From Bacteroidota bacterium (GTDB lineage Bacteria > Bacteroidota > Bacteroidia > Chitinophagales > Chitinophagaceae): a stretch of 41,307 nucleotides of DNA. Positions 33,335-41,307 of the stretch are shown here, piece after piece. The translations under genes were made by a program, and so were the position numbers. The notes under the pieces were generated by a model. That model was not told the origin of the DNA, searched no databases, and was given only the letters and a program-made list of their open reading frames with translations. The DNA lies in NCBI GenBank assembly GCA_023429985.1, contig JAEZCV010000080.1, forward strand, positions 1-41,307. Reading direction: 5' to 3'. Positions within the stretch are counted from its first letter, which is position 1. Every line of letters begins with the position of its first letter.

Positions 33335-34771
33335 TTACAACCTGATCCCCTGCCCTTTATAAAACTCAAGCAATTTGATCCTGAATAAATATTCAAACCT
33401 TGCTGCTATTGCATCGAGCCTGGAACGATAAAGGTTGTTCTGGTTGGTTACAAGGTCGAGCGATGCAAGCAATCCTGCATTATACCTTCTTTGCGAAAAC
33501 TCAAATGCCCGCTCAGATGCTTCCACTCCCTTTTGGGCAGCAAGATATTGCTGGTAAGCATTAACGGCATTCGTATATGCCAGGTAAATATCCTGTTGAA
33601 GGGTCATTTTATCCTGCTCGGCCTGCAGCTTAATACTTTCCGCATTCAATCTGGAACGATCAAGATTAGTTCTTAACTGGCGATTATTAAAAATTGGAAT
33701 AGATAAATTCAAACCAACGGCCTGGCTAAGGTTTACATTAAAAAGCTGCCGGCCAAAACCTACGGTTTTGGAAGTAACATTGAAGTTAGGCCGCACCACG
33801 TATCTTATAACGCCGGGATTGATTTCAACAGCTCCCAAAGTATCGAAAGTTCCGGTTGGGGTTACCACAAAATTTTCCTGGTCGGGGAATAAACTTGAAT
33901 AACGTGAACCCAAAGATCCAAAAGCTGATAACGTAGGCATCATGCTTGCCTTTGCTGCTTCAATATTTTTTAAAGCAGCCTGGTATCTCAACTGGTTGGC
34001 CTTTTGCTGCGGAAGATTCACCAGCGCCTGGTTGTAAACTGCCTCCGGCTGAAGTTCAGCCAGGCTTTCAACAGGAATGGCTTCCACATCGGGCTTCTCA
34101 ATATCAAAAGGTGTTGACATGTCGAGATTTAGTAATGCTTTCAGCTGAATAAGATTTTGCTGGTAAAGCGAATAAGCACCTATATAATTGGAGCTGTCTC
34201 TTGCAAGCTGCGCCTCCAATTCAACCCGGTTCAGTTCGGGAAGAAGACCGGCAGTTACCTGGCGAATGACCTGTTCTAACTGCGCTCTTGTTTGCCCGAT
34301 CTGCACCCCGGAAATATTTACCTGTTCGTTCGCCAGCAGGGTTTGCAGATAGGCAACAGCAACATTCAGTGCAATATCATTCCTGGCCTTATCGGTGGCA
34401 GCATCAGCAGCAGCTTTTTCAAAGCGACTGGCATCGGTAATATGACGCTGCGAGAACCAGTTGAACAAATTAACGTTCGTTTGCAGCTGAAAATTGGAAA
34501 AAAATATCCTTACGTTCTCAAACTGGTTGGTGGCAGGATTAATAGATCGTCCGAAATTATAACCGGCGCTTGTACCAAATCCCAGGTTAGGAAGAAATCC
34601 GGCCTTATTTAATTTCACCTGCAATGCAGCAGTGCGCGCCTGTATATCGGCCTGCTTTATAGAGATATTATTTTCCAAAGCATATAATACACAGCGTTGA
34701 AGGTCCCATTTATCCTGGCCCTGTGAAGTAAAACCTATCAATAACATTATGCTTATGGATATAAATCTCAT
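33335..34771 (-). CDS. TolC-family outer-membrane efflux protein
   Basis: TolC proteins form the outer-membrane channel and periplasmic tunnel of tripartite exporters. The 478 residues have a signal peptide (1-18, ending TSQGQ) and two repeats of the outer-membrane efflux domain (about 25-215 and 250-465), rich in long amphipathic helices (for example QAEQDKMTLQQDIYLAYTNA). The family hallmarks are the opening WDLQRCVLYALENN and the later QRRYNAGLLASLDLVTNQN. It starts 15 bases after the PLP-enzyme gene and 70 before the adaptor, so a permease-PLP-TolC-adaptor unit is possible. Confidence 0.92.
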   Translation of the reverse strand: MRFISISIMLLIGFTSQGQDKWDLQRCVLYALENNISIKQADIQARTAALQVKLNKAGFLPNLGFGTSAGYNFGRSINPATNQFENVRIFFSNFQLQTNVNLFNWFSQRHITDASRFEKAAADAATDKARNDIALNVAVAYLQTLLANEQVNISGVQIGQTRAQLEQVIRQVTAGLLPELNRVELEAQLARDSSNYIGAYSLYQQNLIQLKALLNLDMSTPFDIEKPDVEAIPVESLAELQPEAVYNQALVNLPQQKANQLRYQAALKNIEAAKASMMPTLSAFGSLGSRYSSLFPDQENFVVTPTGTFDTLGAVEINPGVIRYVVRPNFNVTSKTVGFGRQLFNVNLSQAVGLNLSIPIFNNRQLRTNLDRSRLNAESIKLQAEQDKMTLQQDIYLAYTNAVNAYQQYLAAQKGVEASERAFEFSQRRYNAGLLASLDLVTNQNNLYRSRLDAIAARFEYLFRIKLLEFYKGQGIRL

Positions 34772-34786
34772 GGCGTAAAAATAAAA

Positions 34787-35956
34787 CTAATTGGCACTGA
34801 TTGTTAGTGCCTGGTCTAAATCATCTATTAAATACTCCGGTGACTCTAACCCCGTATAAAGCCTGATATACTGGTGCGATTCGTCTTCCCTGCGATATTC
34901 TCCCTTTGAAAGTCCTGCACATTTAGGAAGTACCAGCGACTCGTGTCCACCCCAGCTTACGGCCATTAAAAAATGTTTAAGCGATTCACAAAAACGGGTG
35001 ATCCTTTCTTCTGTGCTGTTCTTTAATACAATTGTGAACAGGCCGCAGGCACCCTTCATCTGCTTTTGGGCAAGCTGGTATTGAGGAAAAGATGGATCAA
35101 AGGGAAAAATCAGTTTTTCAACATGAGGATTCAGTTTTAAAAATTCAACAACCTGCTTTGTTGTATTGCTGATCCTTTCAATGCGGGAAGGCAGGGTTCG
35201 AAGTCCTCTTAACAATAGCCATGCATTAAATGGTGCTATACCACTGCCAATATTCAAATATTCACTGTCAAATATTTTTTTTATGATAGTTGCCGAACCC
35301 GAAAGCACCCCACCCAGGGTATCGCTGTGTCCACCAATATATTTTGTGGCAGTTTGCATGGCAAGATCAATGCCGGCTGCAATGGGCTGTTGGTACAAGG
35401 AGGAACAATAGCTGTTATCCATCATGGTGGTAATATGATGGCGCCTGGCCAATTGAACTATTGCTTCCATATCCTGCAGTTCGTAGGTCCAGGAGTTGGG
35501 AGATTCCAGGTAAATGAATGTTGTATTTTGCTCTAGGGCAGCTTCAAAATTTTCAATATAACGGCCATCAACATAGGTTGTTGTAATTCCAAACCGTGGA
35601 AGAATCACATCGAACATATTCCTGGCCCAGGAATAAGGTTCGCGCACAGAAATTATATGATCGCCCGATTTTACATTGGCCAGCACGCCCGCAAATATGG
35701 CTGCGGCTCCACTTGTAAAAACCAGGCAATCCTCTGCAGCATCCAGCGCTGCCAGTTTCTTTCTTAAAATATCGGTTGTTGGGTTTAAACCGCGACTGTA
35801 TAAATAACCGCCCATTTCATCTTTAAAAGCCCGGCGCAATTCCTCAACAGTTTCAAAAGCAAAATTGCTGGTTTGTATAATCGGAGGTGCTATGGCATTA
35901 AAATATGCCGACCTGTCTTCTCCCAGCTCATTTATTATGTAGGAAAGATTCATCAT
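34787..35956 (-). CDS. Cys/Met-metabolism PLP-dependent enzyme
   Basis: This belongs to the cystathionine synthase/lyase and methionine gamma-lyase family of fold-type I PLP enzymes. The 389 residues show YSRGLNPT (53-60, phosphate-binding Tyr/Arg), TSGAAAI (81-87), ESPNS (151-155), Asp180 pairing with the PLP ring nitrogen, and the Schiff-base Lys205 in TATKYIGGHSD. SWGGHESLV near the end is the substrate-carboxylate region. The exact reaction (beta- or gamma-elimination, or replacement) cannot be told. The start (tandem ATG codons at 35956-35951) overlaps the end of the permease gene by 29 bases, which suggests the permease imports its amino-acid substrate. Confidence 0.88.
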   Translation of the reverse strand: MMNLSYIINELGEDRSAYFNAIAPPIIQTSNFAFETVEELRRAFKDEMGGYLYSRGLNPTTDILRKKLAALDAAEDCLVFTSGAAAIFAGVLANVKSGDHIISVREPYSWARNMFDVILPRFGITTTYVDGRYIENFEAALEQNTTFIYLESPNSWTYELQDMEAIVQLARRHHITTMMDNSYCSSLYQQPIAAGIDLAMQTATKYIGGHSDTLGGVLSGSATIIKKIFDSEYLNIGSGIAPFNAWLLLRGLRTLPSRIERISNTTKQVVEFLKLNPHVEKLIFPFDPSFPQYQLAQKQMKGACGLFTIVLKNSTEERITRFCESLKHFLMAVSWGGHESLVLPKCAGLSKGEYRREDESHQYIRLYTGLESPEYLIDDLDQALTISAN

Positions 35957-37313
35957 CCTCAGGTGGTTTTTTATTCATCAGGAAATAAAGAAGCGTAAAC
36001 CCGGTTAAAACGGCCAGGCCAATCAGTGAAAGTTTTGTTTCTGAAATAAATAAGCTGATACCAACAAAAACATATGAAATAATAAAGATCACCGGCAGGA
36101 GGGGATATAATTTCATTTTAAAAATCCCTGTCCCATCAAGATGACTTGTACGTTTTCTTAAAATAAAAATGGTAGCAGCAGAAAGTATCATTCCAAAACA
36201 ATCCAGGAAAATGGAGAAACTTAAAATCTTATCAAATTCTTCTGCAAAAAATACCACCAGTACACAGGCGCCGGCAAATAAGCTCAGAGAAGTAACAAGT
36301 GCTCCCTTCCTGTTCCTGTTTTGAAAACCAGCCGGTAAAATACCATCCTTACTCATAGCGTACATTACTCTCGGGTTGCTCATTAATAAAACATTTACAT
36401 AAGCCAGCACACTTAAGAACAAAAAAACAGAAAGTATTCTTTCCGCATGTTCTCCAAAAACTTTGGAGGCCATGATGGCAGCAATATTCTTACTTGTTTT
36501 CAGCTGCTCAAATCCAATTACATGTACATAAGCGTAGTTGATAGCCATATACAATATGATGATACAAAGGATACCAAGAAAGATCCCACGCGGGATATTC
36601 TTCTCCGGCTTTTCCACCTCAGCACCAAAATTGATGGTTTGCTGGTAACCTCCATACGTAAAACTTACCGCTACCAGTCCTATTCCAAATGCTTTAATAT
36701 ATTCATTCATTGTTGGACTGAAATTATTGATGGAAACCGGGATAGTTTGATCGGTAGCAAAGAACAAAGGAGAAATAAGTAATAAAACAAGAACGATCTT
36801 GATCAGCATCAACACATTCTGTGTACGTGAACTCATGCGAAGTCCCAGTAAATTCAATCCATAAAAAATAACAATAGCGCAAATGGCAATGGTCATTTGA
36901 ATGGTTTTGATATAAGATGCATTGCCGGCAGTTTCCATATATCCCGGCTGGTTCAGTTCCGGAACAAAAACGCCGGTGATATATTCACCACCAATAAGTG
37001 CAACACCTGCAAGCGATGCCGCATTGGAAACAAGTATGATACAGTTTACAGCAAAAGCAATGGAAGGATGATAAGCATAGGAAAATATCTTGTAATAACC
37101 ACCCGTTACCGGCATGCGCGATCCAATTTCCGCATAGGTAAGCGCCCCGCACAATGCAACCAGCCCACCTGCTATCCATGCTGCAAAAAATAAAAGTTCG
37201 GAAGGAGAATTAGCGGCAACGTTTACGGGTGTACGAAAAATACCCATTCCCAGCACAAAACTTATAACAATAATGGTAAGATCAAACAGTTTGAGCTTTG
37301 GTCTGGCAGTCAT
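35928..37313 (-). CDS. APC-superfamily amino-acid permease
   Basis: The 461-residue inner-membrane protein has about 12 hydrophobic helices. The first carries the APC signature IISFVLGMGIFRTP (15-30), with a broken helix at GMGIF, and the sixth holds SFTYGGYQQT in the LAT-type substrate region. Helix 2 follows as FFAAWIAGGLVALCGALTYAEIG. It most resembles the basic/neutral amino-acid exchangers of the APC group (LAT or YfnA-like). Its 3' end overlaps the PLP-enzyme start by 29 bases, so import and breakdown of an amino acid, perhaps sulfur-containing, are probably coupled. The M23 peptidase gene lies 70 bases upstream. Confidence 0.92.
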   Translation of the reverse strand: MTARPKLKLFDLTIIVISFVLGMGIFRTPVNVAANSPSELLFFAAWIAGGLVALCGALTYAEIGSRMPVTGGYYKIFSYAYHPSIAFAVNCIILVSNAASLAGVALIGGEYITGVFVPELNQPGYMETAGNASYIKTIQMTIAICAIVIFYGLNLLGLRMSSRTQNVLMLIKIVLVLLLISPLFFATDQTIPVSINNFSPTMNEYIKAFGIGLVAVSFTYGGYQQTINFGAEVEKPEKNIPRGIFLGILCIIILYMAINYAYVHVIGFEQLKTSKNIAAIMASKVFGEHAERILSVFLFLSVLAYVNVLLMSNPRVMYAMSKDGILPAGFQNRNRKGALVTSLSLFAGACVLVVFFAEEFDKILSFSIFLDCFGMILSAATIFILRKRTSHLDGTGIFKMKLYPLLPVIFIISYVFVGISLFISETKLSLIGLAVLTGFTLLYFLMNKKPPEDDESFLHNK

Positions 37314-37383
37314 GAAATTGAAGATAGGAGCAATTTGGGAAATTGCGATTGCGATAATTTCTCTAAATCATCTATTGCGAATG

Positions 37384-38355
37384 TTAATCAAAACTTTGGT
37401 TGGAAGCAGCAGCTCTTTTCAACAGCTCATCAAACTGCTGTGGCGTGAGATCATTATAGAAAAAATATACGGGATCGATACGTTGACCATTTTTTCTCAC
37501 TTCGTAATGACAATGCGGCCCGGTAGATTTCCCGGTGCTTCCCACATAGCCTATGATCTCTCCACGTTTAACTTTTTGTCCGCGCCTGGCCTTGATCCTT
37601 GCCATGTGGCCATATAAAGTTTCATAACCATAGCCATGATTGATCACCACGTGATTGCCATAACCTCCATCGCTGAAACCGGAAACCTTAATAGTTCCAT
37701 CGGCCGTTGCATAAATGGGCGTTCCTGTAGGCGCTGTAAAATCCAGCCCCGCATGCATTTTAATTGTTTTATATATCGGGTCTATACGGTAACCGTAGCC
37801 TGAAGCAATGCGGCTCAGGTCTTTATTGCTTACAGGCTGAATGGCCGGTGTTGCAGCCAGCAGTTTTTCTTTATTATTTAATATCCCTGTAAGTTCCTGG
37901 TAAGATTTCTTTTGAACGCTTATGCGTGAATTAAGGTTCTGTAATGTTGAATAAATAGAGCGAACGAGTTGAGTTTGTTGCATGCCTTCCACCAGGGCAA
38001 TTTCCTTTTCCCGCGCAATAGCTGCCTGGCGGGCACTGTCGGGAATGGGCTCTGCCTCAAAAATGCTGCGATAAACATCATTATCCCTTTTCTCCAGTTC
38101 CGCCATCTGCTGTTCAATTGTATTCACCTGGTCGTTCAGTTCCTGGTACTGGAATTTTAATTGTTCGTTTTGAGAGCGCAGCAGCTTTTCGGCCGGCGAA
38201 CCCACAAACTGAAAGGCGAAATAAGAAATAATAACAGAAGTAACTATGGCTGTTGCAATAAAGGCAAATACTCGCAGAAGTTTCACCCGCAAGGGTGTTA
38301 CCAGCTTTTCATAGCGCAGCGTATGCGTATTATAGAAGTATTTAATTTTTTTCAT
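37384..38355 (-). CDS. M23 family peptidase with membrane anchor and coiled coil
   Basis: M23 (LytM) metallopeptidases cut peptidoglycan cross-bridges, or in degenerate forms activate amidases. The 323 residues have a cytoplasmic start, one membrane helix (about 30-50), a coiled coil (about 55-170) and the LytM domain (about 180-300). The zinc site is complete: His201 and Asp205 (HAGLD), with His281-x-His283 (HCHYE), and the extra His250 in YGH. An intact site implies active enzyme. The layout is that of MepM/NlpD-type periplasmic cell-wall proteins in Bacteroidota. It is divergent from alaS. Confidence 0.93.
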   Translation of the reverse strand: MKKIKYFYNTHTLRYEKLVTPLRVKLLRVFAFIATAIVTSVIISYFAFQFVGSPAEKLLRSQNEQLKFQYQELNDQVNTIEQQMAELEKRDNDVYRSIFEAEPIPDSARQAAIAREKEIALVEGMQQTQLVRSIYSTLQNLNSRISVQKKSYQELTGILNNKEKLLAATPAIQPVSNKDLSRIASGYGYRIDPIYKTIKMHAGLDFTAPTGTPIYATADGTIKVSGFSDGGYGNHVVINHGYGYETLYGHMARIKARRGQKVKRGEIIGYVGSTGKSTGPHCHYEVRKNGQRIDPVYFFYNDLTPQQFDELLKRAAASNQSFD

Positions 38356-38420
38356 GACAGGATTCTACAAGCGGTAATGAACCTGGTTCCAAAGCCTCGT
38401 TAACGATTCATATTACTCAT

Positions 38421-38428
38421 TACCTTTG
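38421..38428 (+). promoter_or_regulatory. Candidate alaS -7 promoter box
   Basis: TACCTTTG fits TAnnTTTG and lies 98 bases before the chosen alaS ATG, giving a leader of about 90 bases. No clear -33 element. Confidence 0.45.
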
Positions 38429-38450
38429 CCCTCCCTCAAAGCAGGGAAAA

Positions 38451-38481
38451 CAAATATAAAGGCATATAAAGCAAAAATCAA
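38451..38481 (-). promoter_or_regulatory. Candidate promoter of the M23 peptidase gene
   Basis: On the minus strand, TTG (38481-38479) is followed after 20 bases by TATATTTG (38458-38451), matching the Bacteroidota -33/-7 spacing. The leader to the ATG at 38355 is about 90 bases. It faces the alaS box across 22 bases. Confidence 0.5.
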
Positions 38482-38525
38482 CCTTTTATTGCCCTCAAAT
38501 GGTTGCCGGTAATACAATTTTTATG

Positions 38526-41138
38526 ATGACATCAGGACAGATCCGCAAAGCTTTTCTCGATTTTTTTGTTTCTAAAAACCACCACGTGGTACCCTCGGCC
38601 CCTATCGTAATTAAAAACGATCCTACCCTGATGTTCACCAATGCCGGCATGAACCAGTTCAAGGATTATTTTCTTGGAAATAAAAATCCTGCGCATTCCC
38701 GGGTTGCCGATACTCAAAAATGCCTGCGCGTAAGCGGAAAACATAACGACCTGGAAGAAGTAGGTGTAGATACTTACCACCACACCATGTTTGAAATGCT
38801 GGGCAACTGGAGTTTTGGCGATTATTTTAAAACCGAAGCCATAGCCTGGAGTTGGGAACTGCTTACCAAAGTGCTGAACATTCCCGAAGACAAATTATAC
38901 GTTACCGTTTTTGAAGGCGATGAAAACGAAGGCCTGCCAAAAGATGAAGAAGCTGCAGCAGAATGGAAAAAATGGATAGCAGAAGACAGGATCCTGCTGG
39001 GCAACAAAAAAGATAACTTCTGGGAAATGGGCGATACCGGCCCCTGTGGACCCTGCACTGAAATTCATGTTGACCTGCGCAGCGAAGAAGAAAAAGCAAA
39101 GCTCCCCGGCAGGGAATTAGTAAATGCCGACCATCCGCAGGTAATTGAAATATGGAATAATGTATTTATTCAATATAACCGGTTGAAAGATGGAAGCCTG
39201 AATCCATTGCCTGCAAAACATGTAGATACCGGCATGGGTTTCGAACGACTGGTGCGCGTGATCCAGGGAAAAACTTCTAATTATGATTCTGATGTTTTTT
39301 CAGCTACCATTCAAAAGATCGAATCTATTACCGGAAAAAAATATTCTGCCAAAGATTCCAAACAGGATATTGCCATTCGGGTAAATGCAGATCATATTCG
39401 AGCCATATCTTTTACTATTGCCGATGGCCAGCTTCCTTCCAATACGGGTGCAGGTTATGTAATAAGAAGAATATTAAGAAGAGCGGTTCGATATTATTAT
39501 TCTTACCTCGATTTTCAACAACCATTATTACACCAGCTGGTTCCTGTGCTTGCAAATCAATTTGAAGATGTATTTCCAGAATTAAAAAAACAGGAAGAAT
39601 TTGTAGCACGCGTAATTAAAGAAGAAGAAGAAGCATTTCTACGCACACTAGAAAAAGGTTTAAAAAGAATTGAAGACATCATTTCTGCCGCTCCCAAAGA
39701 AATTTCAGGTAAAGATGCATTTGAACTTTATGATACCTATGGTTTTCCTTTAGACCTTACCAAACTTATTGCATCGGAAAGAAAAATGGAAGTTGACGAA
39801 GCGGGGTTCGAAGCAGAAATGGAGCAACAAAAATCACGTTCACGCGCAGCAACATCAATTGATGCCGGCGACTGGGTAATTGTAAATCCTTCTGCCGGAA
39901 ATATTTTTACAGGCTACGAAAGCCTCGAAGAAGAAGCATCTGTGCTTCGCTATCGCACCGTAAAATCAAAAGGTAAGGAAGCCGTTCAGCTAGTACTTGA
40001 TAAAACCCCTTTTTATGCAGAAAGCGGGGGACAGGTGGGAGATACAGGAATGCTTTCTGTTAATAACAAAAACTACCGGGTAACGGATACAAAAAAAGAA
40101 AACGACCTTATAGTTCATATTCTTGAAAAATTACCGGAAGATGTTTCGGGGAAAATTCTTGCAAAGGTTGATAGTGCTAAAAGAAAAGAAATTGCTGCAC
40201 ACCATAGTGCTACCCACCTTCTTCATGCTGCATTAAGAAATGTTTTAGGAACCCATGTTACGCAAAAAGGTTCTTTGGTGAATGCCGACTACCTGCGTTT
40301 TGATTTTTCTCATTTTGCAAAACTCACAAAAGATGAGATCTCCGCAATTGAAAAAATGGTGAATGAAAAGATCCGTGAAAACATTCCGGTTATAATTAAA
40401 TCCTTACCAAAGGAAGAAGCAATGGCCGCAGGTGCCATGGCCTTATTTGGTGAAAAATATGGTGAAGTTGTTCGTGTTGTAACCATTGATCCGGCCTATT
40501 CGGTTGAACTTTGCGGAGGAACACATGTTAGCGGAACCGGGCAATTAGGATTTTTCAGGATCATTTCCGAATCGGCTATTGCTGCAGGTGTACGCCGTAT
40601 TGAAGCTATAAGCGGCAGGGCAGCTGAAATTTACATTATGGATGAACTTGAGAAGCTGGAATTGCTGAAAGAAAACCTGAAGAATACAAAAGATCCTTTA
40701 AAAGCTGTACTTGCGCTCCAGGAAGAAAACCTGCAGCTGAAAAAGCAGGTAGAAAAATTTGAATTACAACAAATAGGCGGATTACGGGATGAGCTTCTTG
40801 CTAAAGTAAAAGAAATTAAGGGATTGAATTTTCTGGGTGAAGTTGTTTCCATTGGTAGCTCCGAGCAGTTAAAAAAGCTTGCTTTTGAACTTAAACCATT
40901 CATTCCCAACCATATAATTGTGCTGGCGGCCGCTATAGAAAATAAAGCCTCGGTAGTTTTATTGTTTGATGAAGCAAAGACAAAAGAAAAAGGACTGGAT
41001 GCTTCTGCTATAGTAAAACAGGATATTGCCCCTTTAATAAAAGGCGGTGGTGGCGGACAAAAATTCCTGGCAACAGCCGGCGGACAAGATGTTTCTTCCC
41101 TTCAAAAATTAATTGAAACCGTTAAAAGTAAACTTTAA
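38526..41138 (+). CDS. alaS: Alanyl-tRNA synthetase
   Basis: AlaS charges tRNA-Ala and edits mischarged Ser and Gly. I start it at the ATG at 38526, because family members begin MTSGQIRKAFLDFF; ATGs at 38523 and 38499 are alternatives. The 870 residues have the class II catalytic domain (FTNAGMNQFKDYF, DTYHHTMFEMLGNWSFGDYF), a tRNA-recognition helical domain, the editing domain with zinc site H560-x3-H564, C663 and H667 (CGGTH), and a C-terminal domain with the Gly-rich segment near GGGGGQKF. Full length. A terminator is not obvious downstream. Confidence 0.98.
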   Translation: MTSGQIRKAFLDFFVSKNHHVVPSAPIVIKNDPTLMFTNAGMNQFKDYFLGNKNPAHSRVADTQKCLRVSGKHNDLEEVGVDTYHHTMFEMLGNWSFGDYFKTEAIAWSWELLTKVLNIPEDKLYVTVFEGDENEGLPKDEEAAAEWKKWIAEDRILLGNKKDNFWEMGDTGPCGPCTEIHVDLRSEEEKAKLPGRELVNADHPQVIEIWNNVFIQYNRLKDGSLNPLPAKHVDTGMGFERLVRVIQGKTSNYDSDVFSATIQKIESITGKKYSAKDSKQDIAIRVNADHIRAISFTIADGQLPSNTGAGYVIRRILRRAVRYYYSYLDFQQPLLHQLVPVLANQFEDVFPELKKQEEFVARVIKEEEEAFLRTLEKGLKRIEDIISAAPKEISGKDAFELYDTYGFPLDLTKLIASERKMEVDEAGFEAEMEQQKSRSRAATSIDAGDWVIVNPSAGNIFTGYESLEEEASVLRYRTVKSKGKEAVQLVLDKTPFYAESGGQVGDTGMLSVNNKNYRVTDTKKENDLIVHILEKLPEDVSGKILAKVDSAKRKEIAAHHSATHLLHAALRNVLGTHVTQKGSLVNADYLRFDFSHFAKLTKDEISAIEKMVNEKIRENIPVIIKSLPKEEAMAAGAMALFGEKYGEVVRVVTIDPAYSVELCGGTHVSGTGQLGFFRIISESAIAAGVRRIEAISGRAAEIYIMDELEKLELLKENLKNTKDPLKAVLALQEENLQLKKQVEKFELQQIGGLRDELLAKVKEIKGLNFLGEVVSIGSSEQLKKLAFELKPFIPNHIIVLAAAIENKASVVLLFDEAKTKEKGLDASAIVKQDIAPLIKGGGGGQKFLATAGGQDVSSLQKLIETVKSKL

Positions 41139-41189
41139 CCACTTAACATTTTAACAATTGCGAAGTCCTTCGTATATTGAAATCCTTTC

Positions 41190-41217
41190 TATATTTGATC
41201 TACGAAAAAAAACGTAG
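41190..41217 (+). promoter_or_regulatory. Promoter with BlaI/MecI-like operator
   Basis: A perfect -7 box TATATTTG (41190-41197) is followed at once by the dyad CTACG-A8-CGTAG (41200-41204 and 41213-41217), placed over the expected start site. MecI/BlaI-type repressors bind CTACA/TGTAG-type dyads, and I infer that a relative could bind this CTACG/CGTAG form. A second small dyad CGAAG-TC-CTTCG lies at 41161-41172. Confidence 0.5.
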
Positions 41218-41239
41218 TTCTAAATTAATAAAACTAGAA

Positions 41240-41307
41240 ATGATGGCAATTCAAAAAAATCTGGTGATCGCGGCCCTGGCCCTGTTAACCCTGCCGAGCG
41301 TAGTTAC
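41240..41307 (+). CDS. 5' end of an exported protein gene (partial at window end)
   Basis: Tandem ATG codons at 41240 and 41243 open a frame that runs off the window after 22 codons. The peptide has a short polar start (MMAIQKN) and a hydrophobic stretch (LVIAALALLTL), so a signal peptide or membrane anchor is likely. The family cannot be told. It follows a perfect -7 box and a possible BlaI/MecI-type operator, and appears independent of alaS. Confidence 0.6.
   Translation, partial: MMAIQKNLVIAALALLTLPSVV

Noticed and set aside
1..41307. Mobile element, prophage or defence island
   Set aside because: No transposase, integrase, terminal repeats, phage genes, restriction-modification or toxin-antitoxin genes are seen, and nearly all genes are core functions.

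Overview
The window looks like core chromosome of a gliding-type Bacteroidota, most likely Chitinophagaceae or a close relative. The evidence is: gldB plus a full gldK-gldL-gldM-gldN locus (gliding motility and type IX secretion, T9SS); Bacteroidota-restricted families (DUF4271, DUF4783); several upstream regions carrying the Bacteroidota -7 box TAnnTTTG; few clear Shine-Dalgarno sites; and a moderately AT-rich base composition. I see no rRNA or tRNA gene, transposase, integrase, CRISPR array or phage gene.

Layout. 2-160: 3' end of an unrecognised plus-strand gene that overlaps the rsgA 3' end. 121-4770 (minus): a tight moxR, DUF58, membrane protein, batA, rsgA operon. 4923-8228: a small lipoprotein (+), nadE (-) and gldB (+). 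8237-13652: apaG, icd, yciH, nadC, a DUF4783 protein and gpmI, which are housekeeping genes. 13662-15857: TonB-dependent receptor. 15858-18027: an 11-bp tandem repeat array, an ECF sigma factor, and a protein joining an anti-sigma-like cytoplasmic tail and membrane helix to an outer-membrane barrel. 18106-20501: a lipoprotein overlapping uvrC. 20692-25496 (minus): gldKLMN, preceded by a 433-base non-coding region. 25930-29482 (minus): hemD, DUF4271 and an Omp85-type protein. 29522-30649: hemW. 30669-38355 (minus): gpsA, a periplasmic adaptor, a TolC-type protein, a PLP enzyme, an amino-acid permease and an M23 peptidase (listed by increasing position, so transcribed in reverse). 38526-41138: alaS. 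41240-41307: start of an exported-protein gene behind a BlaI/MecI-like operator.

How the genes work together. GldK, GldL, GldM and GldN form the trans-envelope motor and ring of T9SS, and GldB is an accessory lipoprotein needed for gliding. The ECF sigma/barrel pair lies between gldB and gldKLMN, so it is a candidate envelope-sensing regulator, but nothing in the sequence proves a link to T9SS. The other genes serve NAD synthesis (nadE, nadC), heme (hemD, hemW), central metabolism (icd, gpmI, gpsA), DNA repair (uvrC), translation (alaS, rsgA, yciH) and envelope functions. I found no clear new multi-gene system. The most worthwhile leads are the sigma factor with its two-membrane partner, the long structured region upstream of gldK, and the repeat arrays.
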